DNA from: Limnobaculum xujianqingii
Lineage (GTDB): Bacteria > Pseudomonadota > Gammaproteobacteria > Enterobacterales > Enterobacteriaceae
Reading direction: 5' to 3'
Assembly (NCBI RefSeq): GCF_013394855.1
Contig: NZ_JABMLK010000001.1
Coordinates: 1,178,001-1,242,000, forward strand
DNA: 64,000 bases
Positions within the stretch are counted from its first letter, which is position 1, and each line of letters begins with the position of its first letter. The position numbers and the translations under genes are program-made. Of the stretch, positions 25,737 through 36,418 are shown one piece after another. The notes below the pieces were generated by a model. That model saw nothing but the letters and a program-made list of their open reading frames with translations, was not told where the DNA came from and did not search any database.

Positions 25737-25792
25737 CATGGATACTAATGGTATCCTAGGCCCAACTTTAGTTATCAGAACCAGTACATTTT

Positions 25793-27571
25793 ATGTCTAA
25801 TATGAATAAGGTACGGCAACGTGAGTTAACACGTTGGTTAAAGTCTCAGGGTATTCTGGCTCAGCGCTGGTTACGGATATCTACCCTGTTAGGACTACTC
25901 AGCGGATTGTTAATTATTGCGCAGGCCTGGTTACTGGCAACCCTGCTGCACTCTCTGATTATCGAGAATATCCCGCGCAACGAGCTATTCAGCTATTTCC
26001 TGTTGATCGTTGTTACCATTGTGCTGCGTGCGATACTGGCCTGGTTTCGCGAACGGGTTGGTTTTATGTATGGCGCAGCTATACGCCAGCACATTCGCCA
26101 TCAGGTATTAAATCGTCTTGAACAACTAGGCCCTGCCTGGATTCAGGGCAAGCCCGCAGGTAGCTGGGCGACAATGATCCTTGAACAAATTGAAGATATG
26201 CAGGATTTCTATTCCCGTTATCAACCTCAAATGATGTTAGCCGTAATTATTCCACTATTAATTCTGGCCGCCGTATTCCCCATTAACTGGACCGCCGGTC
26301 TGATTTTGCTTACTACCGCCCCGCTGATTCCTATGTTTATGGCATTGGTTGGGATGGGAGCCGCAGATGCCAACCGGCGTAACTTCATTGCACTGGCTCG
26401 CTTAAGTGGTAACTTTCTTGACCGCTTAAAAGGTCTGGAAACATTGAGATTATTCCATCGGGCTGACGCAGAAACCGAGCAAATCGCTCAGGCTTCAGAA
26501 AACTTTCGTTCCCGCACCATGGATGTATTGAAGCTAGCCTTCCTCTCTTCTGCCGTTTTAGAGTTTTTTGCTTCCGTTTCCATTGCTGTTGCCGCCGTCT
26601 ATTTTGGTTTTTCTTATTTAGGAGAACTTAATTTTGGCTCATATGGTCTACCCGTTACGCTATTTGCCGGATTCCTGGTATTAATTCTGGCACCGGAATT
26701 CTTCCAGCCACTGCGAGATCTGGGAACCTATTACCATGCTAAAGCGCAGGCTATCGGCGCAGCGGAATCACTACAAACTTTCTTACAGTCGGAATCAACA
26801 CAGTCTAATGGTGAAGGTACTCAAGATTTAACTGAATGTGACCAGATCACCATCAAGGCAACTGACCTGTATATTCTTTCGCCTCAGGGAAAAAGTCTGG
26901 CTGGTCCACTTAATTTTATCTTAACGCCCAACCAGCGTATCGCCATTGTTGGTCACAGCGGTGCGGGTAAAAGCTCTCTGCTTAATTTGTTGTTAGGTTT
27001 TTTACCCTATCAGGGTTCAATTACCATCAATGATATTGAGCTGAACACCCTGCGCCCTGCCTCATGGCGAGCCAATCTCAGTTGGGTGGGACAAAACCCT
27101 CATCTGCCGGAACAAACGCTACGTGGCAATATATTATTGTCCAATCCTCAGGCATCTGATGAAGCACTAAAGCTGGCAATCCAGCGAGCCTATATTGATG
27201 AATTTGTGACACAGCTTCCCGATAGACTGGATACCGTAATTGGTGATCATGCGGCCAGATTATCAGTAGGTCAGGCCCAGCGAGTTGCTGTTGCACGTGC
27301 ATTATTATCACCCTGTCACTTATTACTGTTGGATGAGCCTACTGCCAGTCTCGATGCCAACAGTGAGCGTTTGGTGATGAGTGCCTTAAATGAAGCTTCA
27401 TCCCACCAGGCCACTCTGTTAGTTACTCATCGTCTCGAAGATCTTGAGGGTTACGACCAGATTTGGGTGATGGATAAGGGCGAAATCATTGAACGGGGAG
27501 ATTTTATGACGCTCAATCAATCAGGTGGGGCATTTGCTACATTGATGTCTAACCGAAATGCGGAGGTCTAA
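25793..27571 (+). CDS. cydD: ABC exporter subunit CydD
   Basis: Half-transporter that with CydC exports glutathione/cysteine and is needed for assembly of cytochrome bd and periplasmic cytochromes. 592 residues (E. coli 588): six-helix membrane domain (about 20-330), then the nucleotide-binding domain with Walker A VGHSGAGKSS, signature LSVGQAQRVAVARALL and Walker B LLLLDEPTASLD. The start MSNMNKVRQRELTRWLKSQG fits the family. cydC begins 2 bp after its stop. Confidence 0.96.
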   Translation: MSNMNKVRQRELTRWLKSQGILAQRWLRISTLLGLLSGLLIIAQAWLLATLLHSLIIENIPRNELFSYFLLIVVTIVLRAILAWFRERVGFMYGAAIRQHIRHQVLNRLEQLGPAWIQGKPAGSWATMILEQIEDMQDFYSRYQPQMMLAVIIPLLILAAVFPINWTAGLILLTTAPLIPMFMALVGMGAADANRRNFIALARLSGNFLDRLKGLETLRLFHRADAETEQIAQASENFRSRTMDVLKLAFLSSAVLEFFASVSIAVAAVYFGFSYLGELNFGSYGLPVTLFAGFLVLILAPEFFQPLRDLGTYYHAKAQAIGAAESLQTFLQSESTQSNGEGTQDLTECDQITIKATDLYILSPQGKSLAGPLNFILTPNQRIAIVGHSGAGKSSLLNLLLGFLPYQGSITINDIELNTLRPASWRANLSWVGQNPHLPEQTLRGNILLSNPQASDEALKLAIQRAYIDEFVTQLPDRLDTVIGDHAARLSVGQAQRVAVARALLSPCHLLLLDEPTASLDANSERLVMSALNEASSHQATLLVTHRLEDLEGYDQIWVMDKGEIIERGDFMTLNQSGGAFATLMSNRNAEV

Positions 27572-27573
27572 AA

Positions 27574-29289
27574 ATGAAAACGTTATTACCATTTTTAGCT
27601 CTGTATCGCCGCCATTGGTTTCGCCTCTCTTTAGGCATCGTACTGGCTATTGTCACTATTTTAGCCAGTATTGGTCTGTTAACCCTGTCGGGCTGGTTTC
27701 TGGCTGCATCTGCATTGGCTGGTATTGCCGGTATTCTGTTTAACTATATGTTACCGGCTGCCGGAGTACGTGGTTCTGCAATTTTCCGCACTGCAGGTCG
27801 TTACGCAGAGCGTTTAGTCAGCCACGATGCGACTTTCCGTGTTCTGGCTCACCTGCGAACCTTTACGTTTAAAAAGCTAATGCCTCTGTCTCCTGCCGGT
27901 ATTGCCCGTTTCCGTCAGGCTGAATTGCTTAACAGACTGGTAGCTGATGTAGAAACACTGGACCACCTCTATCTACGGCTTATCTCTCCTCTGGTCAGCG
28001 CCATTGTGGTTATTATAGTGGTGACATTTGGTTTGAGCTGGCTGGATGTCTCTCTGGCATTTACTCTTGGCTTAATCATGCTGGTATTGCTGTTTACTAT
28101 TCCGGCGATCTTTTATCGGGCCGGTAAGCCTATTGGAGCCGATTTAACCGCATTACGTAGTGACTATCGGGGACAACTCACTTCATGGCTACAGGGGCAG
28201 TCTGAGTTGGTTATTTTTGGTGCCCTGACTGCCTTTCGCCAAAAACTGGATGTAATTGAGCTTCGCTGGTTAGAACGTCAGAAACAGCAGGCCTCATTAG
28301 CTGGTTCATCTCAATCTTTGATGATTGTGGCATCCGGATTAACATTTGTTCTTATTCTCTGGATGGCGGCAGACGGTATTGGTGATAATCCTCAACCCGG
28401 TGCACTAATCGCCCTGTTTGTGTTTATTTCTCTGGCTGCCTTTGAAGCACTGGCTCCCGTTGCCGGAGCCTTCCAGCATTTAGGTCAGGTAATGGCTTCT
28501 GCTGAACGTGTTAATCAGTTAATTGAGCAAAAACCGGAAGTCACCTTCCCACATCAGCAGGTGGCTTTTACCGATCAAGCCGCGTTGTCACTGGACAATG
28601 TAAGCTTCACTTATGAAAAGCAGCCGTTCCCGGCGATAAAGAACATTTCATTGAATCTGCAATCTGGCGAACATATTGCGCTACTGGGCCGTACCGGCTG
28701 TGGCAAATCCACCCTGCTACAGCTATTGACTCGCGCCTGGGACCCACAACAAGGTGCTATCCAGCTTAACGGTCGCCCTCTGACCGACTATGATGAGGCC
28801 ACGCTACGGGAAATGATGGTAGTCGTTACCCAACGTGTTCATATCTTTAGCGCTATGTTACGCGACAATTTATTATTGGCCGCCCCAGATGCCAGCGATG
28901 AGCAACTCACGTCGGCCCTGAACAAAGTGGGATTGAATGCTTTACTGGAACAGGACGGGCTCAATGCGTGGATAGGTGAAGGTGGTCGACAAATTTCTGG
29001 CGGTGAACAACGCCGTATTGGTTTGGCCAGAGCGCTGTTGCATAAAGCTCCGCTAATACTGTTGGATGAACCTACCGAAGGGCTGGATGCCAATACCGAA
29101 CATCAAATTTTGACGCTGCTAAAAGAACACTGTCAGCATAAGAGCGTTGTTCTGATAACCCATCGTCTGTCAGGACTGGAAAGGATGAATCGAATCTATG
29201 TGATGGATGCCGGTCAAATTATTGAACAGGGAACACATCAAACGCTGTTAGAACAGCAAGGCCAGTACTACCGTTTCCACCAGCGCTAA
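27574..29289 (+). CDS. cydC: ABC exporter subunit CydC
   Basis: Partner of CydD in the heterodimeric inner-membrane exporter. 571 residues: N-terminal six-helix domain starting MKTLLPFLALYRRHWFRLSL, nucleotide-binding domain with Walker A LGRTGCGKST, signature ISGGEQRRIGLARALL and Walker B LILLDEPTEGLD. Translation is probably coupled to cydD. A strong hairpin closes the operon. Confidence 0.96.
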   Translation: MKTLLPFLALYRRHWFRLSLGIVLAIVTILASIGLLTLSGWFLAASALAGIAGILFNYMLPAAGVRGSAIFRTAGRYAERLVSHDATFRVLAHLRTFTFKKLMPLSPAGIARFRQAELLNRLVADVETLDHLYLRLISPLVSAIVVIIVVTFGLSWLDVSLAFTLGLIMLVLLFTIPAIFYRAGKPIGADLTALRSDYRGQLTSWLQGQSELVIFGALTAFRQKLDVIELRWLERQKQQASLAGSSQSLMIVASGLTFVLILWMAADGIGDNPQPGALIALFVFISLAAFEALAPVAGAFQHLGQVMASAERVNQLIEQKPEVTFPHQQVAFTDQAALSLDNVSFTYEKQPFPAIKNISLNLQSGEHIALLGRTGCGKSTLLQLLTRAWDPQQGAIQLNGRPLTDYDEATLREMMVVVTQRVHIFSAMLRDNLLLAAPDASDEQLTSALNKVGLNALLEQDGLNAWIGEGGRQISGGEQRRIGLARALLHKAPLILLDEPTEGLDANTEHQILTLLKEHCQHKSVVLITHRLSGLERMNRIYVMDAGQIIEQGTHQTLLEQQGQYYRFHQR

Positions 29290-29306
29290 TCTAATCCCCA
29301 TCTCGA

Positions 29307-29336
29307 TCCCCGGCGCTACCAGCCGGGGAATCATTT
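29307..29336. terminator. Convergent terminator of cydDC and the DUF2233 gene
   Basis: TCCCCGGC, loop GCTACCA, GCCGGGGA followed by ATCATTTT on the plus strand. It lies between convergent genes and overlaps the last codons of the minus-strand gene. Confidence 0.75.
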
Positions 29337-30053
29337 TGCCTCAACCGTAATCATGGTTACATAAGGATAATGTTGATAATACACTGGGGATTCAGGGGTA
29401 TACATTTTAGAAATGCTACCGTCCAGGTAGAGTAAATCCTTGATCTTTAGCTGGTCACGGGCATAGAGAGTAAAATCATAAAAATTCATTGCCTGATTGC
29501 TGAGTAAAAACACTACTTTCCCTTGGTCCGTAATTCCAACACCATGTCGAATCTTTCGGGATTCTGAAGAATTGCTAAATTTATTATTCACCACACCTTT
29601 GTTAATCAATAGCGGGCCAGACTGCACGGCAAAATCAGCTACCGGTGTTAAGCGAAATTTATCCAGAGTATCAATACGTGCAACACCATTACGCACAGAG
29701 AAAACACCGCCCGGACGAATAAAGAAATTACCTTTCCCCTTCTGACGATTCAGCTTATTCAGCACCTTTCCCTGCTCAATGTAGAGCCCTTCTGGCTGAT
29801 AGCTTTTGCTGTAAATCCCACCATTAATCACCATGCGTATCTGCCGGCTCTTTCCCTGCGTATCCAGTAGGCTATTGATAGTTTTATACGGCGAGCCATC
29901 GTCTTTAAGCCAATACATACGGATGGTTTCCGCCTTCAGATCCGGCGTATAGGTCGACATCACCGAATCCGAGTCAGCTTTGACAACCTGAGTAACGACT
30001 AATAACATCCCAGCCATCAACAGTTGAACTAATTTATGTTGCAATCGCATCAA
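29331..30053 (-). CDS. Exported DUF2233 / phosphodiester glycosidase-like protein
   Basis: 240 residues with an N-terminal signal peptide (hydrophobic [16 protein letters not shown] then DSD). The core has NAGPA/DUF2233-type blocks: [52 protein letters not shown] and [17 protein letters not shown]. It resembles the E. coli YigE group. Family members are predicted glycosidases of phosphodiester-linked sugars, or simply uncharacterised. Its substrate is unknown. E. coli has no gene here between cydC and aat, so it is an insertion relative to that order. Convergent with cydC. Confidence 0.75.
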   Translation of the reverse strand: MMRLQHKLVQLLMAGMLLVVTQVVKADSDSVMSTYTPDLKAETIRMYWLKDDGSPYKTINSLLDTQGKSRQIRMVINGGIYSKSYQPEGLYIEQGKVLNKLNRQKGKGNFFIRPGGVFSVRNGVARIDTLDKFRLTPVADFAVQSGPLLINKGVVNNKFSNSSESRKIRHGVGITDQGKVVFLLSNQAMNFYDFTLYARDQLKIKDLLYLDGSISKMYTPESPVYYQHYPYVTMITVEAK

Positions 30054-30289
30054 ATAACCTCGGTTCCAGTGCTTCGCATCTCAATTCTATAACGCTATAT
30101 CGCTGCATTATGCGCAATAACCTGTTGCTGGCTGACATTATACAATGGCTGTGTAATGTTAAAATTGGTCATTCTTCCCGTTCAGCAATCTATTTATCCT
30201 ATCTCTGGTCCATTTCTGCTAAACTAGCGGCCGTTGTTATTTGTCTGATAATTATCCTGAGAGATAATTTTGATAGGTTATACGCTATT

Positions 30290-30982
30290 ATGCCGCTGAT
30301 TCAGCTGTCGCCAGATTCAATCGATTTTCCACCGGTAGACTATGCTCTGGAAGATCCTAATGGTTTACTGGCACTGGGTGGCGATCTTTCTCCGGAAAGG
30401 CTACTGAATGCTTATCATAATGGTATTTTTCCCTGGTTCAGTCCTGACGATCCAATATTATGGTGGTCACCTGATCCTCGGGCTATTCTGATACCAGAAC
30501 AGTTGCATGTTAGTCGCAGTATGACGAAATTTATTAATAAGACATCCCTGAGTGTAACGATAAATACCGCGTTTCATCAGGTGATTGAAGCCTGTGCAGA
30601 TGAGCGAGATGAAGGAACCTGGATCGACCCGTCTATCCAACGTTCTTACATTCAGCTTTACTTACAGGGAGTAGCACATTCTGTTGAAGTATGGGATCAG
30701 CAGGAGCTGGTGGGAGGGTTGTACGGCGTTGAACAAGGTTCGCTATTTTGTGGTGAGTCGATGTTCAGTCGACAGACTAACGCTTCCAAACTGGCTTTAT
30801 ACGTATTCTGTCAGCATTTTATCCACCATGGTGGTAAATTAATCGACTGTCAGATTTTAAATCCCCATACTGAGTCATTGGGAGCGACCGAGATCCCTCG
30901 CTCAGATTATTTACAATTTTTATACAAATTACGGCAACAGCTACTCTCTCCGGCCTGTTGGGCTCCTCAATATTTGCGTTGA
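30290..30982 (+). CDS. aat: Leucyl/phenylalanyl-tRNA-protein transferase Aat
   Basis: Adds leucine or phenylalanine to proteins with N-terminal Arg or Lys, making N-degrons for ClpS/ClpAP. The ATG at 30290 ([20 protein letters not shown]) matches the E. coli N-terminus and gives 230 residues; the open frame extends 60 codons upstream but that part looks non-coding. Family blocks: [61 protein letters not shown] and [20 protein letters not shown]. Its functional partners clpA and clpS lie nearby. Confidence 0.95.
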   Translation: MPLIQLSPDSIDFPPVDYALEDPNGLLALGGDLSPERLLNAYHNGIFPWFSPDDPILWWSPDPRAILIPEQLHVSRSMTKFINKTSLSVTINTAFHQVIEACADERDEGTWIDPSIQRSYIQLYLQGVAHSVEVWDQQELVGGLYGVEQGSLFCGESMFSRQTNASKLALYVFCQHFIHHGGKLIDCQILNPHTESLGATEIPRSDYLQFLYKLRQQLLSPACWAPQYLR

Positions 30983-31015
30983 AACCATCATATGATGAGC
31001 CAACAGAGTGAAAAT

Positions 31016-31040
31016 AAAGCAGCTTAACCTGCTTTTCTTT
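31016..31040 (+). terminator. Terminator of aat
   Basis: AAAGCAG, 6-nt loop, CTGCTTT then TCTTT: stem of 7 bp with a T-rich tail, 34 bp after aat. Confidence 0.7.
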
Positions 31041-31051
31041 ACACTCTGTCC

Positions 31052-31080
31052 TTTACACTTTGCTTGTTTTTCGGCATTAT
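31052..31080 (+). promoter_or_regulatory. Candidate sigma-70 promoter of infA
   Basis: TTTACA (31052-31057), 17-bp spacer, CATTAT (31075-31080), 42 bp before the infA start. Confidence 0.45.
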
Positions 31081-31104
31081 CTTGCCGGTTAAAAACTAAG
31101 GTAG

Positions 31105-31341
<237 letters not shown>

Positions 31342-31392
31342 TAAACGGTACTCCGCATTCATCTTGCGGAACCCGTTGGAGTTAATCTCCTG

Positions 31393-31424
31393 CGCCCTTA
31401 CCTGTTGGCAAGGGCGTTTTATTT
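31393..31424 (+). terminator. Terminator of infA
   Basis: CGCCCTT and AAGGGCG with an inner CC/GG pairing and a TGTT loop, followed by TTTTATTT. An additional nested foldback (TCCGC..GCGGA) lies just upstream at about 31350-31371. Confidence 0.85.
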
Positions 31425-31436
31425 ACGGTGAATGGA

Positions 31437-33719
31437 TTACTGAACGGCCTTCTCAATTTTCGGTTTTTTCATTTTCTCAAACCGATAAGCCAGGTTATTT
31501 GCCTGAGTATCCAGCGTTACACTGACTGAACCACCGTTCACTAAAGAACCAAATAATAGTTCGTTAGTTAGTGGTTTCTTCAAATGTTCCTGAATAGCTC
31601 TGGCCATTGGACGGGCCCCCATCGCTTTGTCATAGCCTTTTTCAGCTAACCAATGACGAGCATCCTGACTGACTTCCAGAGAAATACCTTTGGCATCCAG
31701 CTGTGCCTGCAGTTCTACAATAAACTTGTCTACAACCAGTTGAATCACTTCTTCAGACAGATGGTTAAACCAAATGATACCGTCTAGCCGGTTACGGAAC
31801 TCTGGCGTAAACAGACGTTTGATTTCACCCATTGCATCGGTACGATTATCCTGACGTTTAAAGCCAATGGATTCTCGCTGAGTTTCCTGAACCCCTGCGT
31901 TAGTCGTCATCACCATGATCACATTACGGAAATCGGCTTTACGGCCATTGTTATCCGTCAAAGTACCGTTATCCATCACTTGCAATAACAGGTTAAACAC
32001 ATCCGGATGTGCCTTTTCAATTTCATCCAGTAGCAGAACTGAATGAGGGTGTTTAATCACCGCATCGGTAAGTAAGCCACCTTGATCAAATCCTACATAG
32101 CCAGGAGGCGCACCAATCAAACGGCTGACGGTATGGCGCTCCATGTATTCGGACATATCAAAACGCAGTAGCTCAACGCCCAGCGCTTTTGCCAGCTGTA
32201 CGGTAACTTCGGTTTTACCCACACCGGTTGGGCCAGCAAACAAGAACGAACCTACTGGCTTGCGCTCATCCCCTAATCCTGCACGGCTCATTTTGATGGC
32301 TTCGGTTAAAGCGTTAATCGCCTTATCCTGACCAAAAATCATCATTCCCATGCGTTCAGCTAAGGTTTTCAATATGGTACGATCGTTAGCCGAAACAGTT
32401 TTTTCCGGAATACGAGCAATGCGGGCAACGATGGTTTCGATATCGCTGACATTCACCGTTTTCTTACGTTTGCTGGCAGGCATTAATCGGCAATAAGCCC
32501 CTGCCTCATCGATCACGTCAATGGCTTTATCCGGCAGATGACGGTCGTTAATATATTTCACCGACAGTTCAACTGCTGCACGAATCGCTTTCGCGGTATA
32601 GCGTACGTCGTGATGCTTTTCATACTTCGGTTTCAAACCGGTAAGAATTTGTACCGTTTCTTCTGCGGTAGGTTCCGTAATATCGATTTTTTGGAAACGA
32701 CGAGCCAGAGCACGGTCTTTTTCAAAGATATTGCTGAATTCCTGATAGGTGGTTGAACCCATTACCCGAATGCGCCCATTAGAAAGCATGGGTTTAATCA
32801 GGTTAGCTACATCAACCTGACCACCCGACGCTGCACCGGCACCAATAATGGTGTGGATCTCATCAATAAACAGAATACTGTTTTTATCCGCTTCAAGCTG
32901 CTTCAGAAGCGCTTTGAAACGTTTTTCAAAATCACCGCGGTATTTAGTACCAGCCAGCAATGAACCGATATCCAGAGAGTATACGGTGCAATCCGCTACC
33001 GCTTCAGGAACATCACCCTGAACAATTCGCCATGCCAGCCCCTCGGCAATAGCGGTTTTACCAACGCCAGATTCACCAACTAATAACGGGTTGTTTTTAC
33101 GACGACGGCATAAAACCTGAATAGTACGTTCCAGTTCCAGTTCCCGACCAATCAATGGATCGATACTGCCGTTCTGAGCCAATTGGTTCAGATTAGAAGT
33201 AAAGTTGTCCATGCGGTCTTCTGCGCTGGTTTGTTCATCTTCACTGGGGATAGAGCCTTGTGGCCCGATGTCATCCTGTGAACCATCTTTACGGGTACCG
33301 TGAGAAATAAAGTTCACAATATCCAGACGGCTGACATCATGTTTACGCAGTAAATAGGCCGCGTGAGATTCCTGCTCGCTAAAAATAGCCACCAGCACAT
33401 TAGCGCCGCTGACTTCGGTTCTGCCAGATGACTGAACATGGAATACCGCCCGTTGCAGCACCCGCTGAAAGCTCAGAGTTGGCTGAGTTTCAGATTCAGG
33501 ACTGCCTTCAGGTAAATGAGGGGTATTTTGTCCAATAAATGACTCGAGTTCATGATGTAACGCGACAATATCTACCTGACAGGCTTCAAGTGCCTCTCTC
33601 GCTGCCGGATTGCTCAATAACGCCAGCAACAGATGTTCGACGGTCAGGTATTCATGACGCTGTTCCCTGGCTGTAGCAAACGCCATGTTGAGACTGAGTT
33701 CCAGTTCTTGATTAAGCAT
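31437..33719 (-). CDS. clpA: ATP-dependent Clp protease unfoldase ClpA
   Basis: Hexameric AAA+ unfoldase that feeds substrates to ClpP; with ClpS it degrades N-end-rule proteins. The ATG at 33719 ([19 protein letters not shown]) has GGAGG upstream and gives 760 residues (E. coli 758). The N-domain spans about 1-145. D1 Walker A is GESGVGKTA with Walker [11 protein letters not shown]2 Walker A is GPTGVGKTE with Walker [14 protein letters not shown]. The D2 segment [12 protein letters not shown] and the arginine-finger region [10 protein letters not shown] are intact. It lies 25 bp after clpS, as in E. coli. Confidence 0.98.
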   Translation of the reverse strand: MLNQELELSLNMAFATAREQRHEYLTVEHLLLALLSNPAAREALEACQVDIVALHHELESFIGQNTPHLPEGSPESETQPTLSFQRVLQRAVFHVQSSGRTEVSGANVLVAIFSEQESHAAYLLRKHDVSRLDIVNFISHGTRKDGSQDDIGPQGSIPSEDEQTSAEDRMDNFTSNLNQLAQNGSIDPLIGRELELERTIQVLCRRRKNNPLLVGESGVGKTAIAEGLAWRIVQGDVPEAVADCTVYSLDIGSLLAGTKYRGDFEKRFKALLKQLEADKNSILFIDEIHTIIGAGAASGGQVDVANLIKPMLSNGRIRVMGSTTYQEFSNIFEKDRALARRFQKIDITEPTAEETVQILTGLKPKYEKHHDVRYTAKAIRAAVELSVKYINDRHLPDKAIDVIDEAGAYCRLMPASKRKKTVNVSDIETIVARIARIPEKTVSANDRTILKTLAERMGMMIFGQDKAINALTEAIKMSRAGLGDERKPVGSFLFAGPTGVGKTEVTVQLAKALGVELLRFDMSEYMERHTVSRLIGAPPGYVGFDQGGLLTDAVIKHPHSVLLLDEIEKAHPDVFNLLLQVMDNGTLTDNNGRKADFRNVIMVMTTNAGVQETQRESIGFKRQDNRTDAMGEIKRLFTPEFRNRLDGIIWFNHLSEEVIQLVVDKFIVELQAQLDAKGISLEVSQDARHWLAEKGYDKAMGARPMARAIQEHLKKPLTNELLFGSLVNGGSVSVTLDTQANNLAYRFEKMKKPKIEKAVQ

Positions 33720-33744
33720 GGGCACCTCCACATAAATGACCTTT

Positions 33745-34077
33745 TCAGGCTTTTTCTAACGTACACAACAATGGATGCTCATTCTCTCGCGCGTAGCGAT
33801 TAATTTGCGTTACCTTCGTTTCTGCAATCTCTGCAGTAAAGACTCCACACGTTGCCTTACCTTGATAATGAACGACTAACATCAATTGTGTTGCCCGTTC
33901 AATGTCATAGGAGAAGAATTTCTGTAACACCTCCACCACAAATTCCATCGGTGTATAGTCATCATTATTCAGTATAACCTGATACATCGGAGGTGGTTGT
34001 TTCAGCTTCTCATCTAATTCTGAGTCAGCCAGCTCTTCCAAGCTTAGCCAATCGCGTAAATTATTCATTTCCAACAT
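33745..34077 (-). CDS. clpS: ClpA adaptor ClpS
   Basis: N-recognin adaptor delivering proteins with destabilising N-termini to ClpAP. 110 residues (E. coli 106). The folded core [22 protein letters not shown] and [30 protein letters not shown] is intact, including the [10 protein letters not shown] segment and the conserved C-terminus. Start could be the first or fourth codon (second Met at 34068). Operon with clpA. Confidence 0.97.
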   Translation of the reverse strand: MLEMNNLRDWLSLEELADSELDEKLKQPPPMYQVILNNDDYTPMEFVVEVLQKFFSYDIERATQLMLVVHYQGKATCGVFTAEIAETKVTQINRYARENEHPLLCTLEKA

Positions 34078-34503
34078 GCCGTTTTACTCTGGTACTTACC
34101 CTGATGGGATATCTGTCAGATAGTTTGCCTGAGTTAATAAAAGAATGGTGATTATACGTGAAATCACCCCTGACTTTGCCGGTAGTGCCGGCATTTACCG
34201 ACCCAATAACCGCTATCTGAGATAGCTCTGACTTTCAGAGCAAGAATATATCTATGGATATACCGTCAGGCAGTACACAGATTTTCCGTTACTGCTTTTA
34301 CTGAATAATGACTTTTTATCGCATGATAATCAAAATTTTTTGACCAGTTAAACTAATAAAAAGTTCGTTATCAGAGGATATATGGGGATGAAAGTAAAAA
34401 AGGAAAGTCACACAAAATAACATTTGGATACAAAATTACAGTCTGAACGCTGAAATATTCACCATTCATAACGCATTCAGACCGTTAAAGTAATATAAAA
34501 AAC
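34078..34503. other. clpS-ybjD intergenic region with tandem hairpins
   Basis: A 426-bp gene-free stretch. E. coli has the divergent cold-shock gene cspD next to clpS; no such frame is present here. Two abutting perfect hairpins share bases: GCTATC-TGA-GATAGC (34212-34226) and GCTCTGA-CTT-TCAGAGC (34225-34241). The clpS promoter must lie within. Confidence 0.5.
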
Positions 34504-36174
34504 TCAGTTACCAGCTCGACCCCGAGCTAACCATAAGATACGAGAAAACATACGCTTTAGTAGCGGAGGAATACTTTCTGTTCCCATCTGCCCCGCTCGT
34601 TCAGCCACTTCAATAGCCAAATCAGGTTTGGAACTGTGTTGAATTGCTTTGCTGATAATTTTACGCATTGGCATATGAACATTAGAAGGAATACCTGCCG
34701 CTTCATAATAAACGTTGCTAAACCCTTCTTTGAACATGAAATTTTCCATATCCAGCGCCGGTAATTGTGTCAGACGTTCCCGATCGCTGTCTCCACCGCC
34801 ATTGATAAATGAGCGAACCGTGTCGGCATATTTTTTACCTGCATCGTCACCATCTACCAGTACGTGCCACTCAATTCCCATCTTGCTGGCATATTTCAAT
34901 AATGGCCGCAGGCCACTTTGGGCGAACTCAATCACCTTAATACCTTCTGTTTCAAAGTGATACCCGCATTGACGTGCCAGTTCAGTCAATAACCAAACCT
35001 CGGTTTCCCCTTCCACTAACAGCCAGCTACGGGCAAATAGTGAAGAAGCCCGGTTTAAACGAATATGAAACGAAATACGTCTGCGTTCCTGAATGTTTAG
35101 TTCGCCCGATTCAATTCTAAAGGCAGCAACCCGATTGGATTGACGCACCAAACGATAAACGCTTTCCAGAGGTACCAAAGAAAGCAAATCTCCGGAATTG
35201 GTGGTAGTAATCTTTTGCAGAGGAAGGTTACTGAGCAGTCCCCAGGCGGCAGATAACATAATCGGATGTAATCGACTTTCCGGATCTTCAATCAACAATA
35301 AAGGGACTGCTTTAGCATCCAGATTCTCAGTGCCTCTGGCTTGAATCAGGGTGGAAAATACCCCCAATAAAATCATGCGCATATTGCGACTTTCGGGTTC
35401 AGAAATAAGTTGATTCAGATAGTTTAATGATTGCCACAGTTGGGTATTATGACGGTACTTCTCATCCTTATAGCGGATATTTTCGCTACTTTCTTTGGCA
35501 TTCAGCGCAATAAAATAGTGTTTAAGCAAAGCATGAATCGCCTGTAATCCCTGCTTCAAATCTTTATTGCTTAACTTTTGAGGATTACACTCTAACTCTT
35601 CCGCCAGTCGGGCTAATTCCTGGCTCAGAGCTTCATTTTCCTGCTCTTGTAATTGTGCGGTTTCCTGGCGAAAACGTCGGCCAAAGCGAGCATCCCGCAA
35701 TCGCAATACCGGATGCAGGCGAACAATTTCCCGGGCTAACTCATCGATATGCTCCAGCTCCATGGCGTGACCAGCCACATCCAGAAAAGAGCGATTAGTG
35801 ATGACATTCCCCTCTTTCTGAACCTCTCCTTCCAGGCGATAAAGAATACGGGATAGACCATCACTGCCTTTTACCCATAATGGAGAGAGTTTGCGAAATT
35901 TAGGCATATCCGGGGAATCCACTTCCCGGGCATGAAAGGTAAGAACCATATGTAAATGGTCCTGACGGGATGATTCATTCCCCATCGGATAATGAAAATC
36001 TTGCAGTTTAAAAGAGTAAAGATCGCTACCGGGAGAAAAGAGCAGCGTTAATGCATCCAGCAGGCTTGACTTACCCCAGGCATTTTCACCGATTAACACT
36101 ACGTTTTCATTCAACGTCAGCGACAGGCGATTAATGCCTCTGAATCCTACTATTTCAACGCGCTCTAAATACAT
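34504..36174 (-). CDS. ybjD: OLD-family ATP-dependent endonuclease-like protein YbjD
   Basis: 556 residues, collinear with E. coli YbjD (552). The N-terminal ABC-type ATPase half begins MYLERVEIVGFRGINRLSL, with Walker A GENAWGKSS at residues 29-37 and a later LLLIEDPESRLHPIML block. The C-terminal TOPRIM half has LVEGETEVWLL (about 385) and the acidic pair in LVDGDDAGKKYA. The architecture is that of overcoming-lysogenization-defect nucleases. The cellular role of YbjD is not established. Single gene, transcribed away from lysO. Confidence 0.93.
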   Translation of the reverse strand: MYLERVEIVGFRGINRLSLTLNENVVLIGENAWGKSSLLDALTLLFSPGSDLYSFKLQDFHYPMGNESSRQDHLHMVLTFHAREVDSPDMPKFRKLSPLWVKGSDGLSRILYRLEGEVQKEGNVITNRSFLDVAGHAMELEHIDELAREIVRLHPVLRLRDARFGRRFRQETAQLQEQENEALSQELARLAEELECNPQKLSNKDLKQGLQAIHALLKHYFIALNAKESSENIRYKDEKYRHNTQLWQSLNYLNQLISEPESRNMRMILLGVFSTLIQARGTENLDAKAVPLLLIEDPESRLHPIMLSAAWGLLSNLPLQKITTTNSGDLLSLVPLESVYRLVRQSNRVAAFRIESGELNIQERRRISFHIRLNRASSLFARSWLLVEGETEVWLLTELARQCGYHFETEGIKVIEFAQSGLRPLLKYASKMGIEWHVLVDGDDAGKKYADTVRSFINGGGDSDRERLTQLPALDMENFMFKEGFSNVYYEAAGIPSNVHMPMRKIISKAIQHSSKPDLAIEVAERAGQMGTESIPPLLKRMFSRILWLARGRAGN

Positions 36175-36418
36175 ATCATCTCTCTTAGCCAGCGGCAGAA
36201 AGTGTTTTGTCTTACCTATAATTTACTGAGTAACAAGATAATTATATGTTAGCTAACGCCAAAAACTATTAACTCGATGAAAATAACTGACTGAATAGCA
36301 ATGATTCATTCTTTAATTCTGGTGTAAATGGCACTTTACTCCCCCCACACTTTTAGTTAGCGTATAAATTCATTATCTAAAAACCAAATAAAATCAGATG
36401 GCTTACGGCCAATAAACT

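Noticed and set aside
30110..30289. 60-codon N-terminal extension of aat
   Set aside because: Not present in the family, contains hydrophobic non-conserved sequence and no good ribosome binding site; the ATG at 30290 matches known Aat proteins.
34504..36174. ybjD considered as part of a Gabija-type defence pair
   Set aside because: It is an OLD-family protein but at the conserved chromosomal position and without an adjacent UvrD-like helicase, matching E. coli YbjD.
36361..36418. Possible ARG box upstream of lysO
   Set aside because: Only the right half (AATTCATTA) resembles the consensus; the left half does not match.
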